The notes beneath the pieces were generated by a model. It was not told the origin of the DNA. It did not search any database and was given only the letters and a program-made list of their open reading frames with translations. Source: Trichoplusia ni (lineage: Eukaryota > Arthropoda > Insecta > Lepidoptera > Noctuidae). Taken from it: DNA of 64,000 bases. The stretch's first letter is position 1. Each line of letters opens with the position of its first letter. Positions 49,375 through 62,312 of this stretch are shown one piece after another. The DNA is taken from the NCBI RefSeq assembly GCF_003590095.1, contig NC_039499.1:4278001-4342000 (forward strand), written 5' to 3'. The translations under genes and the position numbers were made by a program.

Positions 49375-49432
49375 AAAGAGAGAATAGAGATGCTGCTATA
49401 GGACTTGTAGAGTGCTATCTCCCTTCTTTGTA
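49375..49432. repeat. Hairpin-family copy 7
   Basis: AGAATAGAGATGCTGCTATA pairs with TAGAGTGCTATCTCCCTTCT. It is diverged. Confidence 0.6.
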
Positions 49433-50424
49433 GTCTTTCTTTAGGTGTCTGTGGGTGGATTCTGAACACTGCTATAATTTATAATAAACATAACGTCTGT
49501 TGTCTGGTGGTTGGTGTCTTGTTAACGGTTAAGATGTAATAAAAGATAAGTGCGAGGAACTAGAAAGGTTTTAGCGAATGTTTTTGTTAGTTTTCTGGTT
49601 ATTGCTGTGTACCAGACACGTGTGGTGTCTGGATTAAATTTCTATTGTTTTCCTGCAAAGTTTCGAGGATTGTAGACTGAATTGGCTTTTCGAAATACTC
49701 TTTACCAAGATATTATTAGAAACGTTATCTAATTATATTATTTTAGACAAAACCTCAGCAAGTTATCACTACTATTTGTATAAATATTTTAACGTTTTTA
49801 TTTATTTAACACTGACATCAGTATTTCAATTGTATTTATTCGCAAAATAATTGAAAACACTTTTCTATTTCAAAAACCGTTCAAGTACAAGCCAAAACAA
49901 ATACGCCTGGCTAGGCAAAACTACACATATTAATTGATAATTCTACCTAAGACATCACTGAACATAATTTCTCACCGAATATTTTATGCGAGACACCTAA
50001 AACACCAAAACCATTTAGAAGACATACAAAACTATCAATAATTATTAACGATACTTTTTCAAGTGACAGTCTACTGTTTCAAGAATTACTTACGCTTTAG
50101 TGTTCTCTCACAAATAAAAGGAAACTTTCAAATGAAGACGAAGTTGGAAGCAGACAATATTTAATTCAATTAAACTTGCGCTGCCCTAGCCTATTATACG
50201 ACGGCAAAGGCAAAAGAAAAGACTTTAAAAAGAATACTAAATGAGTAAATGAACCGTATTCATAATATTGTGATCTATAACAATAGGTTGTCTGACAGCG
50301 GATTGACAATAATTAAAGACAGAAAAAAGACCTATTATTTGTACATTGCTATTGGTGAATGATAGACTGATCAATATAATCTTTAGTCAAGCATATACTG
50401 CCCACATGTTCATAAATCTATACT

Positions 50425-50669
50425 TCTATACTAATATATAAAGCTGAAAAGTTTGTTTGTTTGAATACGTTAATCTCAGGAACTACTGATTCAAATTTAA
50501 AAAAAATATCTTGAATAGACCATTCATCGAGGAAGGTTTTAGGCTATAAACCATCACGCTGTGACTAATAGGAGCGAAGATACAATGGAAAATGTGGAAA
50601 AAACAGGGCAGATATAAATCATAACTTATATCTTCTAAAAACGCGGACGAAGTCGCGGGCAACAGCTAG
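50425..50669 (+). mobile_element. Helitron-like element (Lep1-like), full length
   Basis: Starts TCTATACTAATATATAAAGC and ends ACGCGGACGAAGTCGCGGGC, then AACAGCTAG, followed by T. It is 245 bp with both a 5'-TC end and a 3' hairpin plus CTAG, and is the best-preserved member in the window. Confidence 0.85.
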
Positions 50670-50741
50670 TGTAGAAATATAATCCATGTAAGTACAATTT
50701 TATGGAAATAATATGATAAATCTGGAAAACTGTAATTAACT

Positions 50742-50774
50742 TTCCTCGCAAACGAAGTTGCGGGCGTCAGCTAG
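50742..50774 (+). mobile_element. Helitron-like 3' end only
   Basis: CTCGCAAACGAAGTTGCGGG followed by CGTCAGCTAG is a second 3' terminus, 105 bp after the previous one. It is a truncated or nested copy. Confidence 0.6.
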
Positions 50775-51000
50775 TTCGGTTCATTTATAATCCAGACTTT
50801 AAATTGATTATAAAACTAAGTCACTCCATGATTAAATAAAGTATTCTTTTGTTTTTCTTCTAACACTTAACACACTATAATATCCAATTTCTCTTTGACT
50901 AACACCCTGATAACAAACTTAATATACAAAATTAATCATCTCCCTCTATACATAGGTACCTAGCTAGCACCTGTCATCTAAAATTAAACTGTGCGACACG

Positions 51001-51135
51001 TATGACGACTAATAACTTCCCCCGGCGTCGTTTATTAAGAAACCGCTGCACCCGTTGCAGTCTCAATAATGGCTTGTCACTCGCGCGGTCGCCATATTGT
51101 CGTCGCCATCTTGGTTCTGAAGATCGCGGGCTGTC
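51001..51135. promoter_or_regulatory. GC-richer island with clustered GCCAT motifs
   Basis: Contains CGCGCGGTCGCCATATTGTC and CGCCATCTTGG within about 30 bp, plus CCCCCGGCGTCG. GCCAT is the Pho/YY1 core. No exon is seen. It may be cis-regulatory, but this is only inferred. Confidence 0.35.
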
Positions 51136-54100
51136 ATTTTGTGTTAAGATTAGTTTTAGCTAGGATGTCACTGATTTTAGTTTATTTTGAAGTTTTGTCT
51201 TTCATTGCACCCTTGTTCACTTTAAGTGCCTATTAGGTACCAGCGATTAGTGTTAGCGATAATTCTGCACGATTTTAATAATCAAACCAAAAGATTTTCC
51301 CTGTTATTGTACACGCTTTTTTTAATTCATTTAAATAAAATCAGAATTAGACTCACTTCGCTATATTTCGGTCTTATTTATTACTCTCTTCACTAATATT
51401 TCCACCAAACAGTTTCGGAGCGTGCAAAGTTTCACCGTGTCCTGTCACTTCCAGTTTTCCTAGTTCGTTCGTTTAGTTTAAAGAGTTGCATGACGCAAGA
51501 TTAACGCGCCGTTTAATTACTATTTGAAACAAGGAGTTTTCATAAACATCTGTTGTTGATTTGTTCTCGTAACATTTGATGGGCGTTTTCGATTCGAATT
51601 TGTTTCGTATGGCGTTAGATTAATTGTGTAAGTTGTGACTGCTAGCGATAGTTTGATAGGCAATCATGAAGACTTTACGATGATAACATCGATCATCGAT
51701 ATGAGGTATTATTTGAAATGACAAGAAGGGACATGGGTTTAATATAAATAGGTTAAATAAACACAATTTTGACAAAAGACAGATAGACAGCGGTGAATGA
51801 TTTATAGATATTCGTATTTTAGATTCGAGTACCTAATTTTAAAGAAGACCCCACATACGTAAGATCAGGTATGTCTGAAAACTTGTAAAGCCCTATGCAG
51901 AAATGGTGTAGTATACCGACATTTTTGAATGAGAATATTGCTAACGTTTCCAAGATTTTTCCATAATTTCGACGACTAATCCCACGCGCTACAACTCTAG
52001 CCCTCAATAAAACCGTCTTTAAAACACAACTGACGTCTTAAACTCTCGAAAAATCAAATAAAAGAAATTCCTTTCTTTTTGAATACAACATAAGAATATA
52101 TCAAGTGGCCCTCACAAATGAAATAGCGAAGGACTATTTCTCAGGGCAGACAGCACTCAGAGGGACACTCAAAGGTCCCGTCCCTTCTTACCGTAATCTT
52201 AGCGATTATTAAAATCATATATCTTTGGAAAAAGGCAGGGGTATGCAACCCTGAGTTTCTTGAAGGGTGCATCCTGTTTTCCTATTTATATATACCTGTA
52301 CATATATCTATATGTAACTCGCTAAGATAGAGAAGTAATCTTAATTTATACGGTTGTGTTTTGTTTTATTTATTTCTCCTTGCCTGTTTCTGTCATTTTA
52401 TGGAGTAGTAATAATAAGTAGTAATAAGTTATTATTATTATAGTTGTAGTGTGGTAGTAAATTGTGTATTGGTGTATTAATTGATATCGGCACTTTATGC
52501 TATATTTACCCGTATGGTGCAGTTTAGAATTATTTATGACAATGATATTAATTATGATATGCATTCGTAAGTAATTGATTGAACAATAGTAGGTAAGAAA
52601 AAGTTCTTAGAAATCATGTCTTTTAGAAATAAAACTAAAGATCATCAGACGATAATCAATTGCCCAACATTTTATTTTAATTAATGAAAAAAGAAATACT
52701 TAGCGATAATAAAATACCCAGTAACATATCCCCGAGCCGCCAAGTCACGTTCACAAAAGCACGCTACCCATCACAGTATTATTCTAACTCCCGTTCCTTC
52801 CATTCCTTCGCTCTCATTCGCTCATTATCATTCACTCATTCCTTGAAGATAAGGATGCCGGTGCATTCTTGAGAGAACGGCTTCCGTGTTTGCAAGAAAA
52901 ATAGGGTTAAATATATAAGCCTCAGATTACTAAAAGGGTTGATAATACCTGCTTTTGACTTTTAGGTGGAGAAAGTGATTTATCTATTATATTATTAATG
53001 TTTGAGACAAACCAAGATTTAGGATACTTTATTGGAGTTAAATGGTTTGATACACTGAAACGTATTTAGTTCTTTTTTTAATACTAAGTTTGCTTCGTTA
53101 ATCACTTAGGCTGATTCAAATCTGTTAATTGGGGAAGCAAGGGTATTTTCATCACCTTCATCAGTAAACACTTCACAAAAATATTTGCTATAACTTGCTA
53201 TTTTCCCAATATCTCTCTCTTTCTTTCCGCATGCCTGCTTTAAGAGAATTAAGCAGTACCTTAATACACCTCTTTTTGAAATTTGTTTCACATTCAAGCG
53301 CTTTTGTACATAGATTGTGGAATAAATCAATAAACACTTTAGCACCAAAAAAAAACTTAAAAGAACCAACAATTTAGTTTGAAGGAAACCCGAGGTGTTT
53401 CCTTCTGATAATCCTCGAAAGCAATTTCTTAAGACTCTTCACTTCCTTTAGCAATATAAACGACGCTTGCAAAGCCGGTAGAGGTATTAGATCGAGTGGT
53501 TCTATCTACCGCCATATTAGGTGTCGTGTACGTTTCAATTTAGATCTGTTTACTTGAAAAACTGGTAATATAACTAACTATTTATAGTGGAAAATTGTAC
53601 AAAATTTGAACTATTTTTTGTATGAGAATAAAAAGAATAATGAATGCCTATTGATTCGTTAAGCTAAGGTTTAAAATTTGAAATAGTATTATTGACGCTG
53701 AAAAAACTGAACCTGCTGTGTTTGGTAACTAAACCACAAGAGTCAATTCTAGCTTGAAAAAGATCTGGCCCTAGTCTTGCCTTTAAGATCAAAAATTTTG
53801 AGATCTATACAAATCACTATCTAGTCAATATCTCGCTAAATTACGGGCATAATATAAACACACATTGTTGCTCATTCTGCCGCAGCTGTCAGTTTATCTA
53901 CCATATTATAGGCATAAAAACAAAAGAAAAAACGTAAGCAAACCAAAGCACAGGGAGCTATTAGTCAAGAATCGCACATCTCTGACAAAAGGTCAGGCTC
54001 GTTACAAGGCGCGTGCAATCTCGAGACGACACTCCGCTTATGCTGCCCTGGTACTTGCGAGGCGTAGGCTCTATTACTTACTAGTGAGGACGGGTTTGTT

Positions 54101-55266
54101 TTGGTTTTTTTACTCTAGTATAGTTTTCATTCACCTTAAAATAATTCTTTCAATTCCAAGATCTTATATTTTTGACTCCAAAGAGGGAGGAATCGTTTGA
54201 TGAATTCCTATCGGCAAAGAAATGATAGATATTTTACTGCGTTTATGAGATCCTGGTATCTAAATTATATTCCAAGAAAATAATGACAACTTCTAGTAGC
54301 AAGTTTTATTAAAATTTGCCATTAGCTTAAGCATAGCCCAGTACGTTTTATGTAACAAACATTAAATTATAAGGCCTCTTACTGATAAAGAGTAGAATTG
54401 ATGTAATATGTGTAAAAACCACATAGCAGACTAAAATAAAACAGAGTTATCGCCGAGGATCCTACAAGTTAGCAATATCGTTGAGGAGTAACATCTGGTG
54501 GCTATGAAGCGCCAACTTTATGAACCGATCCTACGTTACTTCGTAAAATTCCCACTTTTATCAGAAAGTTATAAGGAATGTTCACGTCATAACCTTAAGT
54601 TGGAAACTTTGTACATAATACGAGTTTTTACTTTGGCGGTTGCATCTTGGTGAAGGGTTCCTTACTACCGCATGACGTCTAAAAGTTCAACTGGTTGGCA
54701 GTAGATTTTATTCTTTAGAAGACATTTCAAATATCACATGCATTTGTTTCTCTCTGAGACTTTATTCTTTATTTCACGTGGTCATAATTTAACACGATTC
54801 AGACTCAACTAGCATTAAAATATTTTTCACCCTTTCTCCTCTTTCCTCTAGAAATCTTCAAGACAATAATTCCATGTGAGAAACATCTACAATTCAAATG
54901 TTAACATAGTGGAAGGTCAAAGTCAAGCCATTTTAAACCGCACCTCACCTATACCCAAATCGAAGCCTATTTCCGTCTTCAGACATTCAAAAATACCAGC
55001 GCAACAAGCAGACTTCGAAGGTCATGAGGGATTCCCGCAAAAAGTATAAAACTTTCGATCGATAAGGGTAGGTCGCGGAGGGCGTGAACGGAATAGAAAT
55101 CAGGAGGGGCACCTCCGTACGGTAAGCAACAGAATAAGGTATTTCTAAAAAAAAAAGAATCCGTTAAGGCCGCAGACAGATTTCCAAAAAATATTCTTTA
55201 CCTACGTATTTCTTGCTTTTATAGCATAAACGATAATGAGTATGCAGTGATTTAAAGAATCTTGTG
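51136..55266. other. Gene-free stretch
   Basis: The 111-codon frame at 53865-54200 and smaller frames have no recognisable motifs. TAATA-rich low complexity lies at 52405-52445, and a clustered ATCGATCATCGATA string near 51689. Confidence 0.45.
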
Positions 55267-55305
55267 ACGTCACTTACCAGTATTTTTGCTACTGGTAAGT
55301 GACGT
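55267..55305. repeat. Perfect 16-bp inverted repeat, 7-nt loop
   Basis: ACGTCACTTACCAGTA (55267-55282) and its exact complement (55290-55305). It shares CACTTACC / GGTAAGTG with the hairpin at 6250. Confidence 0.9.
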
Positions 55306-58300
55306 GCTGATTTTAGCCCTCACTACCAGAATTAAGTGCTTTTTATATTCAATGAATATAAATAGATTTTCAAAACAATTATACACTATGAAATCCAACG
55401 AACGCTGTTGTGATAAAATAGCCTTAATACCTGGTATAATACAATTAAAGCATACTAATAACCAATTTCAACAGATAACTGAGTAAATCCGCCATTTTGT
55501 AACTCCAATTGTGTTCAACTACATTCTTTTGCTGACTATACCCATATATCAGTCTGTTAGACCAAAGTCCTGGTTCGAAGTCACGTTTTAACATATACAG
55601 TAGTTCCTCCAAAATTGTGCACCTTGAAATATTGGATCTGTATGACAACAATAGGCAGTAAATCTTTTAGGTAAGGTACCTATTGTTTTGTGTGTTGTAG
55701 TGTGGGTTGGTTAAACCTTGATCAGTTTATGTTTAAGACTGGTAGTTTCTAATTAGATTTTGTCCTAGATTTAAGTATAGATTCCTAAAACGGTTTCTGA
55801 CTGACTGAGACTATAAGACTCTGAATGCAAAGCTTTGTAAAAGTAACATGTCTTTTTCTTTTTTGAGGATGTCGGCACTGGTATTAATCAAAATTAATTC
55901 CTTGGTAACAAAGTCATATTTTATGGGACGAAATCCCATTATTTCTTTAAAAACTGCACCTGAAAGAACGATAAAACCATACGAAGCAATTTTCTTGGAA
56001 AATAAACAGTAACGCAATAAAATAAAATTGGCTGTTGTTTATGGAAAGCGCGAATCAGTTTAAATTTAAATTACATTGTATGCAAATGCATTTCACCCCT
56101 CAATAGGGGATGTTTATAGTGTTTACCCCCGCGTTTATAGAGCGCAGGATTACCTTAGCCGGGACTCAAACCTTGTTACAGGATGTGGGAAGATTTTAGA
56201 GTAACTGACTGCCACAATCTGTAAAATTCGCGTTTCAAAACTGTTTTTCTGATATTCTTGCATCACTAAAAAGGTAACAAATTTATTCTTAGATAGCACC
56301 TATTGGGTTCTATTTACGCGAAAAATGCCCTCCAGAAAATGTTTTTAAAACATACCTCATAGAAATTACCTACCATATTTTCAATAGACTATCATTTGTA
56401 CTTACAAAAGTTTCTAGCTTGAAGCTATTATTATTTTTAATCTCAAGAAATCGAGAGAGAGACATAATCTATTAAATCCTCCCATCTCCCTCTAACAGCT
56501 AATTGCGAACGGAGCTCCAACAAACATAGGAATGAAAGACCTGAAGCTAAACATCCTAAACAACCTTCATTTTACAAATAGAAACAAACAATACAAAACA
56601 ATCACAACCTTATCTCAAAGCATTACAGTCCATTTTAGAAGTGTACTTCACGTGCAGTGATAATGGCAGCACATTTTACACAAACTTATGTTTACAGTTG
56701 AGTAACAAAACTTCTAGAAAATGTCATTCTTATCTCGATGGGATAAGGTTGATATTTACTTGAGAGTTGTTTGTATGGCTGTGTTGTTAGGTTGTTGGTG
56801 AGATGTGACAAAGATGAGGGGTTGTTCCGTTTAATTTTCATTTAGAAGTGGTGTCGCGTTGCAGGGCATAGGTTAATATAGACTTAGGTCTGTGAATTTA
56901 GAAAAGGTAAGCACTATTTCAGTGGAAAAAGTTGAGATTTTTTTAATAAAAAAAAAAATAGAATCGACTTCACATAAAAACCTACTGAACCAAACTTGAT
57001 GAAATAATGGGACCAAAGCTATTTTAAGTTTACTTCAAAAAAAGTCAACATATTTGGTTACGGTGAGAAAAAAAACAGGCGAATTATGAACATGTTCCTG
57101 CCTCTTTGAAGTCTGTTAAAATATTACGAATTTGCAAGCTGAGCTGCTAATGTTAGACCCAAGTAGGGCCTAATATTTTCAAGAGTCTACATTATTTTCA
57201 ATCAAGGCAAAGAACAAAACTCCCGTAAAAAGTAAAAAAAAATAAAGAAAAGTACCTTCACCTTCATAACAAAAATAACAAAAGCAGGCTAAACAACAAA
57301 TTGAGCATCGTTATAACTACAAATAAACCAAAAATTAAAAATAAACCTCCCTCGTGTCTCATTGTGAACAGTCGGTAATAAAGGCTGCAGATGTTCGTGT
57401 ATGTCTGTTTACCCCACCCTCCTTCACGGTTCATGGTCTACATTGAAGACTGTGCATTGGTACAGCTTTTTGCAAAAATAGAGGAGAATGGGGAATTTTA
57501 GACATGTTCCGAAGATTATTTTTGTGTATGTCTGATTTTTAACGCTTAAATGCCTGTTAAGTTTTCTTTATTGTCTTCACAGTGAATTTGAGACAGTTTT
57601 AATTTAATTTTTCAGGTCGCGTAGTGTAAAATTCTTTCTGAAAGTGTTTGGTTGCAGATGCTCTAAGAAAAATGCGACATAGAATTTTGTTGACGTTAAA
57701 TAAAACCATTTTCTTTGCTCGAAAATTTTGTCGGAATGGGTTTACATTTGTTTTGGCTTTTGAAGCGTTAAGTCGCTTAATATTTGGATTCAAATAGCAA
57801 TAGTTATGTCCAGAATTAATTAACTAAATTAATTACATAAAATTCTTAATATAATTAACCTTAATTTCACCTCATTTGAATCAATTTTAGTCAATCAACG
57901 ACATGTTTTTTTCTGTATTCTTTTTCAAACTTTCAAGTCCACGTCCCAGAGTCAATTTGAGCCCTCCCTTATAGAAGACAGATCTAAAAATAAAAACACA
58001 ACGCGTCTAAAATAGACAAGTCAACACAAGTTGCGTACAATATGTTACTAATTACACGTAAGTAATGAGAAACATTATTGGTGCATTGTAAATGGAGTTG
58101 GAATTTATTGAGATGGAGTGTTTTACACTGCCCTCTAAAGGTTTGTATTGGCTTCGAGTATTATGAATTGCATGTAGGTGTTAGGTTAAGCTGCACTTAG
58201 TGCGGTATGTTGATGGATGGGGTTATATTTTAAGGTGGAAACTTTGATTTAACGAAATGCATGTTAAGTATAATTGCAATAGATCTATTATCCAACTGAA

Positions 58301-58878
58301 GTTATATTCTTTAGTATTTAGTATTGGTGCCTTTTTGTAGTATGATAAGTCAACCTTCATCAGATAATGAGTAGGTGGAGGTAATTAAGAACGGTCGATT
58401 AATACAAAAAATCAACTGATCTGGTTTTGTTGGTCTCAGATGCTCTATTTAGCTGAATTTGGTTAGGTTAGTACAATTTAAAGTTATAAGGGTAACCAAT
58501 TTTCGTTTTGAAATAAATGTTTTCCTTAGCCAATTTGAACAAAACCTCAGTGTTTCGTAAACGTTTCCTTTTTTTTAACAATATCCTATAAAATAACAAA
58601 GCTGCATCAAAAACATATATTAATACATCCTTACTAATCTTCCCCTCACATTTCAAGCACGTTTCAATCTATAAATACCGAGTAATCTACTTACACTAAT
58701 AGTAATTCGAACTATTATCTGTACAGTACCGAACACATGTTTGTCATTAATATCTTTTGTTAGCGAGCGAGTGGCGCACGTACTTGTGTGGTGTTTTATC
58801 TTAGTCCGTATAAATCGCTGTCTATTATCTTAATGGTAATGTTACTCTCAACCTGTATAATATAGAATTTGTATTATA
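55306..58878. other. Gene-free stretch
   Basis: AT-rich. The short minus frames at 55445-56017, 57599-57793 and 58468-58656 are unremarkable. A CGCCATTTTGTA motif lies at about 55490. Confidence 0.45.
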
Positions 58879-59088
58879 CTAGCTGTTCCTGGCGGTTTCG
58901 CCCGCTTCGATGTCGGTTATAGCTGTAAAACGTAACTATCCTTAAACGCAGTCGGATAAGAGTTGTATAATTTTGAATCAAGTGTCAGCTACCTTCATAC
59001 CAAATTTGATCGATTTAGGTCCAGCCGTTCGGGCGTCAAGAGGTAACAAACAGACTCACATACTTTTACATTTATAGTATTAGTATGA
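58879..59088 (-). mobile_element. Helitron-like element (Lep1-like)
   Basis: On the plus strand it opens CTAGCTGTTCCTGGCGGTTT and contains taggtccagccgttcgggcg. It ends tatagtattagtatga, so the complement starts TC. It is 210 bp with both ends recognisable. Confidence 0.78.
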
Positions 59089-59764
59089 TTGTACACTAAA
59101 ATGTTTTAATTGTATTTTAGTATATTACTAGCCTTACTTAAATAATGCGAATTTGGTTTCGATATTTAAGTTTTTCCTTACAACGTTTTGAACTATCTTG
59201 AACTCAAACTATTAATACTATTTAATTCAATATTTGTATATACACAGCATCAATTATAATCTTCTCATCTCTCATTACTCTCCTACAAATTATCTGTCTT
59301 TGTACTTCGGAGAGACATCTAAATTTGTTTAAAAATACAAGGGGCGAAGTCCTAAGCAGTGTCGGATAACAAATAAAACAGACAATTCCTTGGCTAGGGG
59401 TGCTATCGAGTTTCCATGACATCTTAAGTTCATCCGTAGGTGTCAAATTAAAAGTGGGAACAGCCCTGCAAATGAAATTAAAAATACTGACGTGACGCAA
59501 AGGAATTTATTTTATTTATTCTGTAAGAAAATCTGATGCTTTTAGGTAAGTGTTTTTATGTCTTTTGTTAATAGTAGAGTTTATTTGGGGTATATTTTGG
59601 GTGAATTAGTTTTTTATTGGGTGGGGTACAAACGATTTTTCTTAAGATTAGGTTATGTTTAAATAAACTCATAACACACTTTTAAAATCAAACAACACTT
59701 AGAAGCTTAAAACACAATATGTAAGTAGATCCTTTTAAAAAAAACCTACTTTGAGTATAAGTAA

Positions 59765-59870
59765 ATTCATACATTTATTTAATTATTTATGTACAAAAAA
59801 TCTAAAGAACACAAAAATAAAACAGTATTGTTACTAGAAAGATACTGCTTATTTCTTATAGCCATTCATT
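59765..59870 (-). repeat. Retroelement 3' end, minus orientation (diverged)
   Basis: catttatttaattatttatg followed by agatactgcttatttcttat resembles the fragment at 34955-35085. Confidence 0.4.
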
Positions 59871-61722
59871 TTAACAAATTCTTATCACCTAAAATATTAA
59901 GTTGACACTTCAGTCAATTCCAAAACACGATAACACACTTAACAATACGAAAACAAATGAAAACCGTCAACATTATGTAAAATAATTTAAAATCAAAATA
60001 TCCATGGTGTTACTTTCCCCTAGGGTGCGAGGTGTCGGGTGTCTTATTATTTTTAGTAGAACATTCTCGAACTGTCACCGAATGAACTGACGGCTGCTTA
60101 AATATTTCACCCGATATGTCGTATAGCACTTGGAATTTTATCGATTTTAATTCAATCTTTATTTGTTCGAATATTGGTTGGTAGAAGAAAACAGGGATTC
60201 TACTGTTCTCTAGTTGATAAATTATGTGATAACTATAATGACGTATGAGTTAGTTACTTGGCCAGCGTTTCAGATAGTTTCAGATTCTTTTTATAACATT
60301 GAGTCAAATGTTATGAAAGATTTTAAGCTGCTAAATTAGCGCAAGCTTTAGCTGTATCATCAAAAGTGTAAGAACTGGTCATTCAGAAAAAAAAACAATA
60401 TTATTTTCATAAATGTAAGCTTAAGAATACAATCGCATTCAATAAACTAAAAATATTTTTCTTTTTAAGTTTGTTTGTCTCTTTGTTGTGGTATTTACAC
60501 CATCACCATTCTGTCACCTAAAAGCTTTGCCTTATCCAAACCCAATATTCCTTTTATTCTTTACCCTAGTCTTGGAACAATAAAATCACTGGACGCGGCG
60601 CTTAAAAGTGCCATAAAATGATAGATATTTTCTGGCACGCTTAGCTGGAAACACATAACTTTTTTATAGTTTGGATAAGGGTGGGACAAAACTGCATCAC
60701 GATCATAGGAACACATGTCTAATCATCTATGTGATGGTATCACATAAACTCTTATCTTTTTTGTACAGCTGCCCGCTCTTGATTTTAGGGTTGTCAGGGA
60801 GCTTGATTATTTTTAATGAAGTTATATATAACTAGGTATTTTGTTTTTTAAATGGAGATTAAAACTTGGTATATTTATGAGTAAGAGGTGTGATTGGTTT
60901 TAGAGACTGAAATTGGTTCTAATCGTAGTTTATTCAGGACGAAATAATTGTATTGCAATGTGCGACGTGTCTGTCTGCTTGCCTGTTTTCTTAGTCATAA
61001 TTCTGTCACTACAACTTTATTATGTTGTATGCATAATAATTACCTCTACGTCGAATTATTTTGAATGGAAACTATTCTAACTAACAACTTAAAAACTAAA
61101 AAACTCTCTTGTCAAAATTTTGACAAACCAACCATTTTTCTCCCCCAGTTGGATAGGTTTATTATTTATAAGTTTTACGATGCAAGGGGCCTACGTAAAT
61201 AGACGTGGATCATACTAAGTCCAAGTTCATGCTAACATTCAATCATAGTTTAGGTGTTATAAAAGAGTTTTTGGTCACAGATTTATCGTTCCTGGTTAAA
61301 ACATTATAGTTGATCCTTTCCTAACTGTGTTAAGTTAAATATAGGTTTGTTAAGAGCTTGAAAAGACGACAAAAAAAAAACATGTTTATTCTCGTCAGTT
61401 CTATTAAATAGTGAATTTGTCAAAAGCTTCACCTGATTTGTAATTCATACTACTTGTAATACTTTTCTTAGGTTTGTCTAACATCTAAGTATATACATAT
61501 TTATTTAATAACGGTCCGCCGAAACTAGTCGAACTATCCCAATAAATAAGCGTGAGTTATTAAATAAATAATTATAAATCCACTTCACGGAAGTTATTAT
61601 AATAAGACTACACAAAAAATCCAAATCTATAATGATACTTCATCTTACACCTTCAAAAGGTAGACAAGTTTCTTATACTTGCAAATACGTACTTACAAAT
61701 TCAACTCGATATGAAACCAATG
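59871..61722. other. Gene-free stretch
   Basis: AT-rich with no recognisable exon or named repeat, apart from a 30-bp block (60258-60287) resembling 13788-13817. Confidence 0.45.
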
Positions 61723-61834
61723 AATCGATATAAGATTAGTGATTATGAATATTGATGGCGCAACGTGCGGTGTTTGTGAATAGCGCACGTGCCGAGAACT
61801 CGATGTGTAATCGATATCGATAGTGTTCTCGATT
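61723..61834 (+). repeat. CACGTG/ATCGAT module, copy 1
   Basis: AATCGATA, then GATTAGTGATTATGAATATT, TAGCGCACGTGCC (E-box 61786-61791), GAGAACTCGAT and AATCGATATCGATA. Non-coding. Homologous copies lie at 62313 and 62826. Confidence 0.75.
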
Positions 61835-61924
61835 CCCGGACAAGACAATATTTGGGAATGAAGAGTTTAGGCTCAGTTTAGTTTAGGTAATTCTTCGGAA
61901 TCATGTGTTACCGGCTGTTATTCC

Positions 61925-62126
61925 TACATCTTTGATAGTCGTTACAGGTAGTCAGAAGCTTGAAAGTCTGACAACCAGTCTAACCAAGGGGTATCGTGTT
62001 ACCCAGGTAACTGGGTTGAGGAGGTCAGATAGGCAGTCGCTTCTTGTAAAACACGGGTACTCAGCTGAAACCGGTTAGACTGGTAGCCGACCCCAACATA
62101 TTTGGGAAAAGGCTAGGCCGATGATG
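61925..62126 (-). repeat. Inverted partial copy of 'AACTATGTTGGGGTCGGC' repeat
   Basis: The complement of the first 200 bp of the 15114-15490 copy. It ends on the plus strand with ccgaccccaacatatttggg and aaaaggctaggcc. It lies between module copies 1 and 2. Confidence 0.85.
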
Positions 62127-62312
62127 AACTTGATTTTGCTTTCTTAAAGTATTTTCAATTTAAAATCTTTTGTCTAAAATAATGGTAGTAAAAAATTTGC
62201 AGCAACTCTCTAATTCACACCTTTATTTAACTTTCCAAAATACAAGAAAAATTCCAGGTAAAATTTAAACGGAATTTAATCCAGATACTTTATATACCTC
62301 AACCTGAGAATG

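Noticed and set aside
53865..54200. 111-codon open frame on plus strand with Arg/Lys-rich centre
   Set aside because: No recognisable domain, initiation context or neighbouring exons; its length is compatible with chance in 64 kb.
58446..58470. Telomere-like TTAGG repeat
   Set aside because: Only two imperfect units (ggttaggttag); no array.
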